A DNA stretch of 64,000 nucleotides from Mucor racemosus (Eukaryota; Mucoromycota; Mucoromycetes; Mucorales; Mucoraceae), in NCBI GenBank assembly GCA_027405735.1, contig JAPEHQ010000003.1, positions 2,232,001 through 2,296,000 on the forward strand, written 5' to 3'. The notes below the pieces were generated by a model. It searched no databases and was not told the origin of the DNA. It was given only the letters and a program-made list of their open reading frames with translations. The translations under genes and the position numbers were made by a program. This document shows positions 61,701 to 64,000 of this stretch, piece after piece. Every line of letters begins with the position of its first letter. Positions within the stretch are counted from its first letter, which is position 1.

Positions 61701-62189
61701 AAGTTTTTGGATTTATTATGTACACTCGAACTTGATGCTTTCCAAATGTAAGTTTCCACTTTTCCTATGCAATTTTGTATATACATTTACATGATGATTG
61801 AATTGCCCCCCCCCCTTTTTTTTTGTTATAGCTATCAATGGATCTTTATAAGGGATACTGTAGAAACTGTGATTAAAGCTAAAACTGAAGGACCTATACC
61901 TATCATGGAATCCTTAAATGAAAAGATGGCCAAAATCACTACAACCGATGCATTTGATTTCAGTTTATCTGAATCAAGTATGCAACCTTCATTGGGATCT
62001 TTGAAACGTCCCATGTTAACAATGCATAATATTGCATCTATACGCCAATTATCATTTTTTATTGAACATGTTGGATTATACGTATACCAGTCGTCATTTA
62101 CTCTATCCAAACCTGATTTACCCTTTATAGAAAGCCTATTACAGAATGATTTACTGGAAGACGATACGTCCACTGCAACATTGGAGTAA
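55784..62189 (+). CDS. DOP1: DOP1 (Dopey), Golgi/endosome traffic scaffold
   Basis: Large leucine-zipper-like scaffold that works with Mon2 and Neo1/ATP9 flippases at the Golgi and endosomes and is needed for polarised growth. Exons 55784-55928, 55999-56019, 56073-56191, 56248-56394, 56448-56528, 56584-56863, 56917-59119, 59183-60436, 60488-61747, 61832-62189; 1956 codons (1955 residues; yeast Dop1 is about 1700). The conserved Dopey N-terminal region (about 50-320) has RKYVQLVEKNLQSF, EWADIISFLGRLLK, FPAGVHQKTLEVY, SCMWLVMIGSPSLRPPALNY-like text and VALVLGGKENVSLMVRAF. The rest is mostly helical repeats with leucine-zipper-like segments. Exon 2 is only 21 nt. The intron at 59120-59182 contains telomere-like TTAGGG motifs. 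Confidence 0.94.
59131..59154 (+). repeat. Telomere-like motifs in a DOP1 intron
   Basis: The intron at 59120-59182 contains two exact TTAGGG hexamers separated by degenerate GAGGGTTAAGG-like sequence, 24 bp in all. TTAGGG is the usual fungal telomere repeat. Too short to be a former chromosome end; possibly a telomerase-filled break or chance. Confidence 0.5.
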
Positions 62190-62311
62190 ACTTTGAGTGA
62201 GACTAGATCATCATGACATCATTTTTGCATTATATTAAATAAAGCATTAGTTTTCTAACTTTTTTTTTTTTCATTTAATTACCATAACATCTAATTTAAT
62301 ATAAAAACAAA

Positions 62312-64000
62312 ATGCCTGCTGTTGTAGGAGTAGCATGGATCGTATTTGCAATTACGGCCACAGTAAGTTACTCTTTTGGATATGTTTGTATGTAATGATA
62401 ATAACGCATAATGTACACAGTGCTTGTCTTTATTTAGTATTGCATTTACAAAATATTACCAAAGTAAACGAGATTCCGAATTATCAGCCACGATTGTTAC
62501 TATGATTGCACTTGCATTGATATTTGCAACAGTTGCATTGCTACCTATCGATATATTTTTAGTATCATCTACTGTAGATACTCATACGGGATTAAAGAAA
62601 TTATGGGCAGACAAGGATACTATTTACTGGATGACATTTACCGTTCAGATCATGTACTATGGTAAGTTTATCTAAAATCTGTCAAATTGTAAAGAAGTAG
62701 GAGGTTAGGATCACGATTTGGATGGTTGCCATGGTAACGCTTTTTTTTTTTTTTTTTTTTTTAGTGTTTTATGGATCTATTGTTGCATTTAGCTTTTTTG
62801 TTATTCCATATGCTTATTTCTATTACGAAGAATATGAAGAAGAAGGTCAATCTAAAAGTCAACGAAGATTAAGTGCGTTGAAATATACAATCTTTTCTGT
62901 TGCAATTGTAGGCTTTTTATTTTTATTTGGTTTATTTCTTAAACCAAACATTTTGCCGCCCCATATTGATTTGGATTGGTTCAGAAATCTGCTTACAGAG
63001 AGTCGTAAGTGGTTGATATTTTTATATATAATGCTCAATGCTAATGCAGTACGATTAATTTCCATTTATAGATGGAGCAAAGGCAATTTGGTTTGTTGTA
63101 GGTTGTTTATTTGTACCAGGCATGGCTGTTTTCATTGTCTACACTGTAAGTTGTTGTTATTGCTTTTTCCTGCGCATAAATATATATTCTCATTTCACAT
63201 CATCCGAACTCATTAATGCATTACATAAAACCGTCTAGGCACCCGGACTATCTATTATACCGTTTAATTTAATTAAAGGCAAGCGTAGAATCGATGCAGA
63301 AAATGATGAAATCAATCATCGGCTGGTTTTAGTCCGGGAACAACAAAGATTGATTGAACACAAATATGCTGGATCAGATCAAGCATTATCAGCACATGAT
63401 TATCGTACATTAGAGAATTTGAACGACGAAGAGCGGTAATGATTAAATTGTTGATGTTTATTTACCTGACTAATTATCTATTAATAACATTAGGATCCTT
63501 GTACGTCGTTTAAATGGTATACAACAAGACAAAGCCAATTTCTTTCAAAAAGTATTGAAAGTGCTTAGACCATTTCAAGTAAGTAAAATAAGGAGTTATT
63601 TGTTTATTATTGAGTTGTTGTGTAACGCATACTTGTTTTGTTTATTGTTAGGTTTTAATCGGATTGATCATATTAGTATTTGTCATTTTGATGGCTATAT
63701 CTATGTTTATGACAATGTAAGTCAAAGAAGGAACAGTTAATTTAGTATTGACACTTGTAAATAGAATCGATAAAGTTACATGGTCTGTTTGTGGTAGAAA
63801 ATGTGGTTATATCATCAGCCATCCCATGTTATTTAATCCTATCAATTTTATATTTGTGCATTTACAAAAGGTTTGTAAATATACAAATATTATGCATTCA
63901 TTTATAATAATAACAACATCTACATGTAGTTATTCCCTTTGGATTACATTTTTATGGTAGCAATTATAATTTATTTCTTTTTAGCTACCATGACAGGTAT
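62312..64000 (+). CDS. LMBD1-like lysosomal cobalamin transporter (partial, 3' cut)
   Basis: Homologue of LMBRD1, the lysosomal membrane protein that releases vitamin B12 to the cytosol. Nine exons lie in the window: 62312-62362, 62421-62661, 62765-63004, 63072-63145, 63239-63435, 63494-63578, 63652-63716, 63765-63870, 63930-63996, with a probable donor at 63997; about 375 residues before the window ends. Family features: LLPIDIFLVSS in the second helix region, VFYGSIVAFSFFVIPYAYFYYEE, HGAKAIWFVVG, APGLSIIPFNLIKGKR, a coiled segment, then FINFIFVHLQKLFPLDYIF-like helices. About six hydrophobic helices are visible so far, of nine expected. Fungal physiology with respect to B12 is unclear in most lineages, so transport of cobalamin is inferred from family only. 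Confidence 0.88.

Overview
This window is nuclear DNA of a filamentous early-diverging fungus, most likely Mucoromycota (Mucorales-like). The evidence is AT-rich sequence, many 45-90 bp introns with GTAAGT/GTATGT donors and CTAAC-like branch points, a fungal saccharopine dehydrogenase (LYS1), dynein intermediate-chain remnants, and an M13 metallopeptidase and LMBD1-type transporter of kinds I do not expect in yeasts. The genus is not determined. There is no operon, CRISPR array or recognisable tRNA/rRNA gene. All multi-exon models were assembled by hand from splice signals and protein-family conservation, and every complete model sums to a whole number of codons.

Layout. 1-5283 is repeat-rich: a decayed dynein intermediate-chain fragment split by a hAT-type MITE, a 70-bp mini-MITE with an 8-bp target duplication, and copy 1 of an unnamed dispersed repeat. 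5284-11131 is GCN2, the eIF2-alpha kinase. 11228-12659 is a 1.4-kb element bounded by ~52-bp inverted repeats. 13217-15962 (minus) is an M13/neprilysin-like zinc metallopeptidase. 17040-27030 is a gene-poor block: an SDR pseudogene, dispersed repeat copy 2, three solo LTRs, and a second, diverged copy of the 1-2876 block.

From 27031 the window becomes gene-dense: a small single-pass membrane protein, a DUF4396-type membrane protein, CCZ1 (minus), a class I phosphatidylinositol transfer protein, a metaxin/Sam37-like outer-membrane protein, a dysferlin-domain protein (minus), a Cdc25-type RasGEF and a twin-CX9C COA4-like protein (minus). At 41163-47531 a structurally intact Ty3/gypsy chromovirus with apparently identical 483-bp LTRs sits ~190 bp upstream of the COA4-like gene. 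A fourth solo LTR and dispersed repeat copy 3 follow. Then come LYS1 (minus), RAD1 (minus, 9-1-1 clamp), NOB1 (divergent from RAD1), DOP1, and the 5' part of an LMBD1-like lysosomal cobalamin transporter that runs off the window.

The host genes are unlinked housekeeping functions (translation control, ribosome maturation, checkpoint, lysine synthesis, vesicle and vacuole traffic, mitochondrial import and assembly). The most unusual material is the mobile and repeat fraction: a candidate self-primed chromovirus with an atypical protease motif, four solo LTRs with perfect 5-bp duplications, hAT-like MITEs, a duplicated dynein pseudogene block whose two copies carry different later insertions, and a dispersed repeat with a conserved internal inverted motif. 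Very small exons (8, 21 and 30 nt) in three genes are also notable.
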